Positions 9,189-17,094 of a DNA stretch of 64,000 nucleotides are shown piece after piece; position 1 is the stretch's first letter, and every line of letters begins with the position of its first letter. Position numbers and translations under genes: made by a program. The notes below the pieces were generated by a model. That model was not told the origin of the DNA. It searched no databases and saw nothing but the letters and a program-made list of their open reading frames with translations. This DNA comes from Flammeovirga pectinis (lineage in GTDB: Bacteria; Bacteroidota; Bacteroidia; Cytophagales; Flammeovirgaceae), in NCBI RefSeq assembly GCF_003970675.1, contig NZ_CP034562.1, positions 1,860,001 to 1,924,000 on the forward strand, written 5' to 3'.

Positions 9189-9971
9189 ATGAAGCCAAAA
9201 TTTGGACTCTGTATATATAGCACTTTAGCAGTAAGAGGAAAAGCTGCACACTCATCAGAAATGATATCACAATTACTCTATGGTGAATTGTATCAAATCT
9301 TATCATTTAATAGAGCAAAAGAGTGGATAAAAATTAAAATGATTAAAGATAATTATGAAGGTTGGATTACGTACGGACAGCATTCTGATGTCTCTAATGA
9401 ATATGCCCAAAGGTATTTAGCAGAAGAACATCCTATAGTTACACGCCTTATTTATCCAATTTTTGATAATCAAAAAACAATACATCTTTCTGTTGGTTCT
9501 ACTCTCCCATTTCACTACGATAAATGTGACGAGATGCAACTAAAATATGCCAAATTACATAGTGTCTCACCTTCTAAAAATACAGAAAATCCTGTAGATA
9601 CAGCAAGTAAATACTTAGGTGTACCTTATTTATGGGGTGGAAGATCAATTTTCGGAATTGATTGCTCTGGGCTATCTCAAGCAGTTATGGGAGCACATGG
9701 TATACAATTACCGAGAGATGCTTATCAACAAGCTGAAATTGGCAAAAAAGTTACTTTAGCAAAATCTAAAGCTGGTGACCTAGCCTTTTTTAATAATGAT
9801 AAGGGTAAAATAACTCATGTGGGAATCCTATCTGGCAAAGGAAAAATTATTCATGCTTCTCATTTTGTGAGAGAGGATAGTCTTACTAAAGAAGGTGTTT
9901 TTAGTAATAGAGAAGGAAAACTCACTCATACACTGAGTCATATCCAGAGGATATCTTCAAAATTTGAATAA
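9189..9971 (+). CDS. NlpC/P60 (C40) cell-wall endopeptidase with SH3-like N-terminus
   Basis: The 260-residue protein has bacterial SH3-like modules in the first 125 residues and a C-terminal NlpC/P60 domain. Its catalytic triad is intact: C159 (GIDCSGL), H210 (THVGIL) and H222 (IIHAS). The family cleaves gamma-D-Glu-DAP bonds in stem peptides. No signal peptide is visible; cytoplasmic members act on recycled murein peptides, which would fit the nearby mpl and murB. It is the last gene of the murB operon and ends at a shared terminator. Export by another route cannot be excluded. Confidence 0.88.
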   Translation: MKPKFGLCIYSTLAVRGKAAHSSEMISQLLYGELYQILSFNRAKEWIKIKMIKDNYEGWITYGQHSDVSNEYAQRYLAEEHPIVTRLIYPIFDNQKTIHLSVGSTLPFHYDKCDEMQLKYAKLHSVSPSKNTENPVDTASKYLGVPYLWGGRSIFGIDCSGLSQAVMGAHGIQLPRDAYQQAEIGKKVTLAKSKAGDLAFFNNDKGKITHVGILSGKGKIIHASHFVREDSLTKEGVFSNREGKLTHTLSHIQRISSKFE

Positions 9972-9972
9972 C

Positions 9973-10012
9973 AAAAAAGGATGAAAGTTAGTTGTAACTT
10001 TCATCCTTTTTT
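9973..10012. terminator. Bidirectional intrinsic terminator
   Basis: A long stem (about 17 bp, 9973-9989 with 9996-10012) with A6 and T6 flanks separates the murB operon from the converging GMC oxidoreductase gene. Confidence 0.9.
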
Positions 10013-10013
10013 G

Positions 10014-11639
10014 TTAAGCTTTTATATGTTTTTCTAAAAGTTGTTCTTCTAGTTTTATATTTTGATTTCCCTCCTTATCAGGAATTAGAGACATCGCATA
10101 TTCACTTAATGATGTAATCGTTAAGCTTGGATTTACACCTAAATTACAAGGTATTATAGACCCATCTAAAACATACATATTTGGGTAATTATGTACTTCA
10201 AAATTATTATTGACTACACCCTCTTCTGCTGTATCTCCCATCTTACAACCTCCCAATATATGTGCTGTCATTGGAGTATTAAGAAGTATTTCTGACCCTG
10301 CATTCAATGGGACACCCTTTACTTTTTCTGCATACCTATGTAATACTTTTTGTCCAATATCTATATAAGCAGGAACAGCATTACTTTCTTTAGGATCAAA
10401 ACGAATTGAGCCACCAAATAACCCTTTTTTCCATTCTAATTTTAAACTCTCTTCTAAAGATTGCATTACTAAAAGGATAATAGAGTTTTTACCCCAATTT
10501 CTAATTTTAAAGGTACTTCTGATAAAATCAAAGGGCTTTGTTAGAATATTACCTATCAGTTTAACAGCTCTAACACCTGTTTTTGCAGGCCCTGTTGCTA
10601 ATGTTGCCATTCTACCCATTGCACCTGAGTTAGTGTTGTATTTAACGACTTCTATATGTGTATTCTCATCAGCATTAAAATAAGAACTAATAGCTACAGA
10701 ATTATTTAATGTTCTATCAGCATTCGTGATACCACACAACATTTCTGAATTTGTTCTTATAGCATTACCTAGTTGATTAGATAAATTAGGTAAATTTTTA
10801 CTATGAAACTTTTCTTTTAGTAGCAATTTCATAGTACCGATAACACCAGCACTAACAATGAGTCCTTTTGCTTTTATTGTTCTTTTTTTCTTATTCAACC
10901 ATGAAGTACTTGATTGAACATCGATCAAATATTCTTCGTTTTTATAATGTATTCCTTTTGCTATTGTCTCAGGAAGTATTTCTGTTCCAAATTTTTCAGC
11001 AAAAAAGAGGTAGTTTTTATCTAATGTATTTTTTGCATTGTATCTACAGCCTAACATACAGCCTGCACATTTTATACATCCCTTTCTTTTTGGTCCTAAA
11101 CCATTAAAATAAGGATCTATTTCTTTATTCTCATCTCCATAATAAACACCCACATTAACACCTCCAAAAGATTCCTCTTTTCCCATTTCTGTAGCAATTT
11201 CTTTTAGAATCAGATCTTCTGTGTGGAGATCTGTAAAAGGAATTGTTCCAAGCATAAATTTAGCTTTATCATAGAATGGTAAAAGTGTTTTCTTCCAATC
11301 AGTATTTAAATGAGACCATGCTTTATTGTTGAAAAATTTATCGGATGGAAACATATGTGTATTTCCATAAACATTACTTCCCCCACCAACGCCTACCCCT
11401 CCAAGAATAAATACTTCTTTGAAGAATGTAAGGCTTTGCGGACCAAAACATTTTAAGAAAGGAGCCCATAAAAATTTCGGAATATTCCAATCAGTTTTGG
11501 GTACATTTTCTGCATTTAATCTTTTCCCTTTTTCTATAACCAAAACCTTGTACCCTTTTTCTGAAAGACGCATTGCAGATACAGACCCTCCAAAGCCAGA
11601 GCCAATAATTACATAGTCATATTCTGTACTAATTTCCAT
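10014..11639 (-). CDS. GMC-family FAD oxidoreductase (cholesterol-oxidase-like)
   Basis: The 541-residue protein begins with an FAD-binding Rossmann motif (VIIGSGFGGSVSA, 10-22) and a second glycine-rich motif (GGVGVGGGSNVYGN, 80-93). Its C-terminal part has MTAHILGGCKMG and the NPSLTITSL end of GMC and cholesterol-oxidase-like dehydrogenases. An insert holds four close cysteines, C188, C191, C194 and C198 (CxxCxxCxxxC), as in some members of the cholesterol oxidase subgroup. There is no signal peptide, so it is probably cytoplasmic. It stands alone and diverges from an amino-acid permease; the substrate is not deducible. Confidence 0.85.
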   Translation of the reverse strand: MEISTEYDYVIIGSGFGGSVSAMRLSEKGYKVLVIEKGKRLNAENVPKTDWNIPKFLWAPFLKCFGPQSLTFFKEVFILGGVGVGGGSNVYGNTHMFPSDKFFNNKAWSHLNTDWKKTLLPFYDKAKFMLGTIPFTDLHTEDLILKEIATEMGKEESFGGVNVGVYYGDENKEIDPYFNGLGPKRKGCIKCAGCMLGCRYNAKNTLDKNYLFFAEKFGTEILPETIAKGIHYKNEEYLIDVQSSTSWLNKKKRTIKAKGLIVSAGVIGTMKLLLKEKFHSKNLPNLSNQLGNAIRTNSEMLCGITNADRTLNNSVAISSYFNADENTHIEVVKYNTNSGAMGRMATLATGPAKTGVRAVKLIGNILTKPFDFIRSTFKIRNWGKNSIILLVMQSLEESLKLEWKKGLFGGSIRFDPKESNAVPAYIDIGQKVLHRYAEKVKGVPLNAGSEILLNTPMTAHILGGCKMGDTAEEGVVNNNFEVHNYPNMYVLDGSIIPCNLGVNPSLTITSLSEYAMSLIPDKEGNQNIKLEEQLLEKHIKA

Positions 11640-11995
11640 GGTGTTTTTTGTAAGTTGAGTGTACTATTTAATATAATTCATAACACACTACATATTAAGT
11701 GATTGAATAATTACTCACTAATATTTAAATATATTTAAATTTAATGAGCATCAAAAACATATTGTGAAATTTCGAGATTGTTGTACGATTTTAGGATTAA
11801 TCAACAACTTTTAAAAATGACAGAAAATTAGTCGTTAATTAAGATTATTCTTATTTGAAAACTTTATGGAAACTATGCTTGATTTTCATTAACCAACATA
11901 TACTTCTATTCTATTAATAAGATTTAAGTTTTCAATTAAAAAGTAATTAAACAAGTACTATTGTATATGATAGTAGTTTGTCTGTATATAAAATA
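11640..11995. other. Divergent intergenic region, no gene seen
   Basis: This 356-base, very AT-rich stretch separates the GMC gene from the permease. I see no ORF with coding character and no promoter fitting both elements. A short in-frame TTG at 11978 could extend the permease by six codons. Both genes must be transcribed outward from here. Confidence 0.5.
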
Positions 11996-13414
11996 ATGAA
12001 AAATAAAGATAATAAAGTTGGACTTATTGGACTAATAGCAATTGTTTTTGGTTCTATGGTTGGTAGTGGGGTATTTAATATTCCTCAGAATATAGCACAT
12101 GGAGCAGCATTAGGAGCTGTTATTATATCATGGATAATTTCTGGAATCGGTATTTGGTTTTTGATACGCTCTTTTGCAATTCTATCTGATCAAAGGCAGG
12201 ATATTAAATCTGATATATATGCTTATGCTGAAGAAGGGTTTGGGAAATATGTTGGCTTTAATGCTGCTTGGGGTTATTGGCTTTGTGCTGCATTCGGTAA
12301 TGTAGCTTTTGCTGTTATGCTTAATGATGCATTTGGTTCCTTCTTCCCTATTTTACTCGAACACGGTAAGGAAATGATAATTGTAGGTTCTGTATTTATA
12401 TGGCTAATGAATTATCTCTCTATGTATGGAACCAGTAACACTGCATTTCTCAATACCGTTTCTACAATTGCTAAGTTCATTGGTTTAATTGCAATTATAG
12501 GCTTAATGCTTATCTACACTCAAATAGATAATCTTAGTTTTGACATTTGGGGTACTAACTTAAACTTAGGTGGATTAGGTAGTCAGATAAAAAGTACTAT
12601 GATGGTAACATTATGGTGTTTTATTGGTATTGAAGGTGCTGTAGTTATTTCTACAAAGGCTAAAAAAAGAGCAGATGTGTCTAAAGCTACAGCTATTGGT
12701 TTTTTCGCAGCTTTAATTATATATGTCCTAATATCTGTTTTATCATTTGGATTGATGAAACAAACAGAGCTTGCTCAATTATTAACACCATCTACTGGTG
12801 GAGTTATTGCTAGTGCAGTTGGTAATTGGGGTGTTCTTTTTGTAAATATATGCGTGATCATTTCAATTTTAGGAGCTTGGATAGCATGGACTATTTTAGT
12901 TGCTGAAGTACCCTCTCAAGCAGCAAAAAACGGTGTTATGCCAAAGTTTTTTGATTTAGACAACAAGCATGGTGCACCAAAAAACTCATTAATTATATCA
13001 AGTATAGTGATTCAAATAACATTGTTGTGTGTCGTTTTTGCACAGCATGTATATTTGGCTGCTATTAATATAGCTGGGGTAATGATTTTACCTACTTACT
13101 TTTTAAGTTCTCTGTTTTTGGTAAAAGAGGCTTACAACAGAAATATTTATAAGCAAGACATTAAAAAAAGAAGAAAAGCATTTTTAATTGGTTTATTCTC
13201 GTCAATATATTGTGCTTGGTTAATGTATGCTGCAGGTTTAAACTATATCTTAATGTCTTCTATTTTTTATGCAATAGGTTTTGGTTTTTATTATCAAATG
13301 CATAAAAAAGACACTTTTGTGTTATCCTTTAAAGAACGGATACTTGCTGCAATATTTATTTTTATAGCTTTAGTAGAATTATATCTATTAATCAGTGGAA
13401 AGGTATCAGCATAA
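11996..13414 (+). CDS. APC-family amino-acid permease/antiporter (arginine/ornithine-antiporter-like)
   Basis: About 472 residues with 12 predicted membrane helices. The first helix carries GSMVGSGVFNIP, the substrate-binding glycine-rich loop of the APC superfamily, and the order of motifs resembles the basic amino acid/polyamine antiporter group (ArcD, AdiC). I start at the ATG at 11996 (MKNKDNKVGL); a TTG 18 bases upstream is less likely. The substrate, possibly arginine, ornithine or agmatine, is inferred only from resemblance. An IS4-family element lies 20 bases after the stop, between the gene and its apparent terminator. Confidence 0.85.
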   Translation: MKNKDNKVGLIGLIAIVFGSMVGSGVFNIPQNIAHGAALGAVIISWIISGIGIWFLIRSFAILSDQRQDIKSDIYAYAEEGFGKYVGFNAAWGYWLCAAFGNVAFAVMLNDAFGSFFPILLEHGKEMIIVGSVFIWLMNYLSMYGTSNTAFLNTVSTIAKFIGLIAIIGLMLIYTQIDNLSFDIWGTNLNLGGLGSQIKSTMMVTLWCFIGIEGAVVISTKAKKRADVSKATAIGFFAALIIYVLISVLSFGLMKQTELAQLLTPSTGGVIASAVGNWGVLFVNICVIISILGAWIAWTILVAEVPSQAAKNGVMPKFFDLDNKHGAPKNSLIISSIVIQITLLCVVFAQHVYLAAINIAGVMILPTYFLSSLFLVKEAYNRNIYKQDIKKRRKAFLIGLFSSIYCAWLMYAAGLNYILMSSIFYAIGFGFYYQMHKKDTFVLSFKERILAAIFIFIALVELYLLISGKVSA

Positions 13415-13433
13415 ATGATAAAGTAGTATTCAA

Positions 13434-14750
13434 CAATACTTCGGTAATTTTTTCAAAATCCCTATAAAACATAAAAAGCTGTAATTTTGAAGTCCTACCA
13501 ACAAAAAACAGCTAATTATGGAAAGCAGAGCTTTCATAGGACCAATATTATCAAAAATGTCTGACTTAAGAAAAAGTAAAGTCAACTTTTTAACAGAATG
13601 TTTTATACTCTTCTTGAGTATCAAGGGGAAAATTAATTTTCTTCAGTTATCAAGGTATGGTTCATATAGTGAAAAAACTTACCGAAATAATTTCGAATCA
13701 GGTTTTTCTTTTTCAGAATTTAATCATCATTTGATCAATGAACATTGTGGTGATGAAAAAATAATAGCTTTCGATCCTGTTTACCTCAGTAAAAGTGGTA
13801 AGAAAACCTATGGTTTAGGGAAATATTGGTCCGGATGTGCTGGTAAAGCTCAAAAAGGATTGGATTTATCAGGTATTGGAATTGTTGATGTAGAAAGTCG
13901 TAATGCCTTTCATTATGATGCAATCCAAACGCCTTCAATTACAGAATTAAAGGAGAAAGGCATGAGTTTAGTTGACCATTATGCATCCACTTTGCTTACA
14001 CATAAAGAGCAATTATTGACGCATTCTAAGTATGTTGTAGCTGATGCTTATTTTGCAAAAGAAAAGTTTGTTCGACCATTAGATGAGGCTGGCTTTACTG
14101 TACTTAGTCGATTTAGAGGTGATATGAATGCAAGGTATTTATTTGAAGGACCAAAAACAGGAAAACGCGGTAGACCTAAAAAATTCAACGGAAAAGTAGA
14201 CTGGAAAAATATTGATCTCGATATTTTTCAGTTAGAAGATGATACAGACTTATATTATTTGTACTCTGCAAAAATTTATAGCGTTGCTTTAAAAAGAGAA
14301 GTAATGATTGCACTTGTTCAATTTAAAAATCAAAAGCTCAAGCAAAAAATATTCTTTTCAACAGATCTAAATCAAGAGGCCTTCCAAATTTTCAATTATT
14401 ACAGATTACGTTTTCACATAGAATTTCTTTTTCGAGATGCAAAACAGCATACAAGTCTTACAGGTTGTCAAGGAATAAGTAAAAATAAAATTCATTTTCA
14501 TACTAATATGGCACTTACTTCTGTCTCAATTGCTAAGGCTTTTCATTGGATCAATCAAGAAAAAAAGGAAAGAGGCCCCTTTTCAATGGCTAACATAAAA
14601 ACACTCTATTTCAATGAGTTAATACTAAAAAAGATTTTTAGTGTATTTCGAATTGATGTAGATGTTGAAAAAAATAAACAGCAATTTGAGATGATTCGAA
14701 AATTAGGTCAAATTGCTGCTTGAAAAATATATTATTTTACCGAAGTATTG
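13434..14750 (+). mobile_element. Intact IS4-family insertion sequence, 1317 bp
   Basis: Perfect 14-bp terminal inverted repeats (CAATACTTCGGTAA at 13434-13447 and its complement at 14737-14750) bound the element. The 6-bp target duplication ATTCAA occurs at 13428-13433 and 14751-14756. One complete transposase gene fills the element. A 5-6 bp duplication is typical of the IS1634-like part of the IS4 family. Clean ends, an exact duplication and an unbroken gene point to a recent insertion. Confidence 0.93.
13518..14723 (+). CDS. IS4-family DDE transposase
   Basis: The 401-residue protein has the DDE catalytic residues D86 (IIAFDPVY), D176 (VVADAYF) and E302. The IS4 hallmark Y-(2)-R-(3)-E-(6)-K is present at Y295, R298, E302 and K309. 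A lysine/arginine-rich patch (GKRGRPKK near 215) may bind DNA. The gene lies wholly between the inverted repeats of the surrounding element and is undamaged, so it is presumably active. Confidence 0.93.
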   Translation: MESRAFIGPILSKMSDLRKSKVNFLTECFILFLSIKGKINFLQLSRYGSYSEKTYRNNFESGFSFSEFNHHLINEHCGDEKIIAFDPVYLSKSGKKTYGLGKYWSGCAGKAQKGLDLSGIGIVDVESRNAFHYDAIQTPSITELKEKGMSLVDHYASTLLTHKEQLLTHSKYVVADAYFAKEKFVRPLDEAGFTVLSRFRGDMNARYLFEGPKTGKRGRPKKFNGKVDWKNIDLDIFQLEDDTDLYYLYSAKIYSVALKREVMIALVQFKNQKLKQKIFFSTDLNQEAFQIFNYYRLRFHIEFLFRDAKQHTSLTGCQGISKNKIHFHTNMALTSVSIAKAFHWINQEKKERGPFSMANIKTLYFNELILKKIFSVFRIDVDVEKNKQQFEMIRKLGQIAA

Positions 14751-14754
14751 ATTC

Positions 14755-14792
14755 AAAAAACTCCAATTATAAATATAGTTGGAGTTTTTTTT
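14755..14792 (+). terminator. Intrinsic terminator, originally of the APC permease
   Basis: A6, a stem of CTCCAA (14761-14766) with TTGGAG (14779-14784) and T8 form a terminator. It lies just outside the right target duplication of the IS. Removing the IS would place it about 20 bases after the permease stop, so the IS has separated gene and terminator. It now ends transcription leaving the IS. Confidence 0.75.
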
Positions 14793-14826
14793 GTTTTGAG
14801 TTAGAAACAACTAGTAACTTAGCTCT

Positions 14827-16053
14827 ATGGATTCGACTTTTACTATTAATGACTTTTTCTTATATATTTCAATACCTCTAATAAGTGGTTTTGTAGGATG
14901 GTTTACAAACTTTGCAGCAATCAAAATGATGTTCTATCCTATTCATTTTTTTGGAATAAGACCATTTGGATGGCAAGGAATTATTCCTGCTAAATCAACA
15001 AAAATTGCTTCTAAATCAGTTGATCTTCTTACTGCAAAACTTTTAAAAATAGAGGATCAATTCGCATTACTAGATCCCGATATTGTTTCTCATGAAATGG
15101 AAGAATCATTGTCTAAAGTGACGAGAAAAACAGTCGATCTAATTATGCAATCAGAAATACCTTATCTGTGGGAAAACTCTCCTACTTCTGTTAAGGTATC
15201 CATTTATGAAACTATAGAACAAAAAATTCCAGGAGTAACTGAAAAGATACTTTACGACATTGGTAGTAACATTCGAGAAATGTTAGACCTTAAAAAACTA
15301 ACATTAGATACTGTTCTTGAAAAGCCTGGACTTTTGAATGAGATCTTTATGAAGTGTGGTGAAAAAGAATTTAAATTTATAGAGATTTCTGGTTTGTATT
15401 TTGGTTTCTTATTTGGCCTAGTTCAAATGGTGATTGCTTATTTTTACAACCCTTGGTGGTTATTACCTCTATTCGGAATAATTGTAGGGTATGCTACAAA
15501 TTGGTTGGCTTTAAAATTAATTTTTGAACCTAAAGAACCTATTTATTTCTTAGGAATGAGGTTTCAAGGTTTATTTTTGCAAAGACAAATTACTGTTGCA
15601 GAAGTTTATTCAAAAATTATTACTCAAGAAGTTTTAACTACAGAACGTATTTTTAGATATACACTCCAAAATACAGGTAAGAAGAAATTATCTCAAATTT
15701 TTAATATTAGAATAAGTGAATTAGTAGATGATACTTATGACGACATTAAAGATGTTATTCAAAAATTTGTAGACGAAGATTTCGCTCAAAAACATTTACA
15801 GATTGTGAAAAATATTGCTCACTTCACTTTTATGGCAGAGTTTCATATTTGTTTAAGAGACGCTTTCCCGTATGCTGATCAAGTCTTTGATTTAAAAAAT
15901 AACATTCAAAAGAAAATCGAAAACTTACCTTATGATGATTTTGAAGGACTACTAAGACCTGCTTTTAAAGAAGATGAATGGATTCTAATTATTGTAGGTG
16001 CTATTCTTGGTGGATGTGCAGGAGTGCTACAGTTTGTATTATTATTTCAATAA
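14827..16053 (+). CDS. DUF445-family membrane protein
   Basis: The 408-residue protein has an N-terminal membrane helix (about 12-32), a central pair (about 187-235) and a C-terminal helix (about 386-408), with helical, charged segments between. A motif appears twice: GWFTNFAAIKMMFYP (24-38) and, after the central helices, GYATNWLALKLIFEP, each followed by a hydrophobic F(F/L)G. This duplicated pattern is characteristic of the DUF445 family (YheB-like), whose function is unknown. It is transcribed alone after the permease terminator. No signal peptide beyond the first helix. Confidence 0.88.
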   Translation: MDSTFTINDFFLYISIPLISGFVGWFTNFAAIKMMFYPIHFFGIRPFGWQGIIPAKSTKIASKSVDLLTAKLLKIEDQFALLDPDIVSHEMEESLSKVTRKTVDLIMQSEIPYLWENSPTSVKVSIYETIEQKIPGVTEKILYDIGSNIREMLDLKKLTLDTVLEKPGLLNEIFMKCGEKEFKFIEISGLYFGFLFGLVQMVIAYFYNPWWLLPLFGIIVGYATNWLALKLIFEPKEPIYFLGMRFQGLFLQRQITVAEVYSKIITQEVLTTERIFRYTLQNTGKKKLSQIFNIRISELVDDTYDDIKDVIQKFVDEDFAQKHLQIVKNIAHFTFMAEFHICLRDAFPYADQVFDLKNNIQKKIENLPYDDFEGLLRPAFKEDEWILIIVGAILGGCAGVLQFVLLFQ

Positions 16054-16168
16054 ATAACTGATTATCTGATATAAATAGAACTTTAATAAGAACTAATAAT
16101 ACTTAACAGGTTGACCTATTGATTGATTTTATATGTCATATTTGTAGTATCAAGGTAAAATCTACAGT

Positions 16169-16870
16169 ATGTTTAAACAAACTTATATTCTTATATCATT
16201 AATACTTTTTTCTTTCATAACAACAGCTCAAACTTGTGTTGAAGGTGATTGTGAAAATGGAAAAGGCAAAATGATCTATAAGAACCAAGATTCTTATAAA
16301 GGAGAATGGGTCAAAGGCTATCCTAATGGAACAGGTGTATTTTCTTTTAATGGAAATGAATATTCGGGTGAATTTTCAAATGGTAATTTTGAAGGAGAAG
16401 GCACTTTAAAATGGGCTGATGGCTCTGTTTATAAAGGACACTTTAAGGATAATAAATTTAATGGCCATGGTATTTTCCTTTGGTCTGATGGCAATAGGTA
16501 CGAAGGTAATTTTGTTGATGATATAATTCAGGGTAAAGGTGATTTCTCATACAAAAATGGAGATCATTATATTGGAGAATTTTTTGATTCTAGACCTCAT
16601 GGAAATGGCATCTATACTTATAATGATAAAAGACAGTATACTGGATCTTTTAAGAAAGGAAAGAAGAAAGGTTATGGTGTTTTGATTCTCGCAAATGGTG
16701 ATGTTTATAAAGGAGAATTCCGAAAAGATTTACAAAATGGCAAAGGTGTATTATCAACAAGTTCTGGTATTACAAAAGGATATTGGGTAAATGGAAAATT
16801 GAATAAAATCTTTAATGAGAGCCCTCCTAATAAAGAACAGCAAAAAACTGATGAGATCATCATGAAATAA
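16169..16870 (+). CDS. Secreted MORN-repeat protein
   Basis: A 20-residue signal peptide ending in TTAQ precedes about seven MORN repeats of roughly 23 residues (core Y-x-G-x-F-x-x-G-x-x-x-G-x-G-x-x-x-x-x-x-G), covering residues 35-210. A short polar tail closes the 233-residue protein. MORN repeats fold as a beta-strand ladder and usually serve binding or scaffolding. Two cysteines directly after cleavage (CVEGDC) may form a disulfide. It has its own terminator. The partner is unknown. Confidence 0.88.
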   Translation: MFKQTYILISLILFSFITTAQTCVEGDCENGKGKMIYKNQDSYKGEWVKGYPNGTGVFSFNGNEYSGEFSNGNFEGEGTLKWADGSVYKGHFKDNKFNGHGIFLWSDGNRYEGNFVDDIIQGKGDFSYKNGDHYIGEFFDSRPHGNGIYTYNDKRQYTGSFKKGKKKGYGVLILANGDVYKGEFRKDLQNGKGVLSTSSGITKGYWVNGKLNKIFNESPPNKEQQKTDEIIMK

Positions 16871-16884
16871 AAATACAATATTAA

Positions 16885-16919
16885 GAGGTCGATAATTATA
16901 GTGATTATCGACTTTTTAT
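16885..16919 (+). terminator. Intrinsic terminator of MORN gene
   Basis: A 9-bp stem (GTCGATAAT at 16888-16896 with ATTATCGAC at 16904-16912) and a T run follow the stop codon by about 15 bases. Confidence 0.8.
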
Positions 16920-16944
16920 TTTCATATAGTATGCCAATAGTTCT

Positions 16945-16961
16945 ATCATATTTGATATGAT
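16945..16961. promoter_or_regulatory. 17-bp palindrome upstream of the amidohydrolase gene
   Basis: ATCATAT-TTG-ATATGAT is a perfect 7+3+7 inverted repeat, about 134 bases before the amidohydrolase start. It contains CATATTTG, close to a -7 element. It has the size of a dimeric regulator site, but AT-rich DNA makes such palindromes less significant. Confidence 0.35.
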
Positions 16962-17094
16962 CAAAAATGATACTTTAAGCACACCCTAATACTTGTTAAA
17001 AAAACATTTTCATTACTTTAAAAATTTGATACTCCTTAAGTAATTAACACATTGCAATACAATTCAATAAGTACTAAGTTTTAACTCAAAGTAA

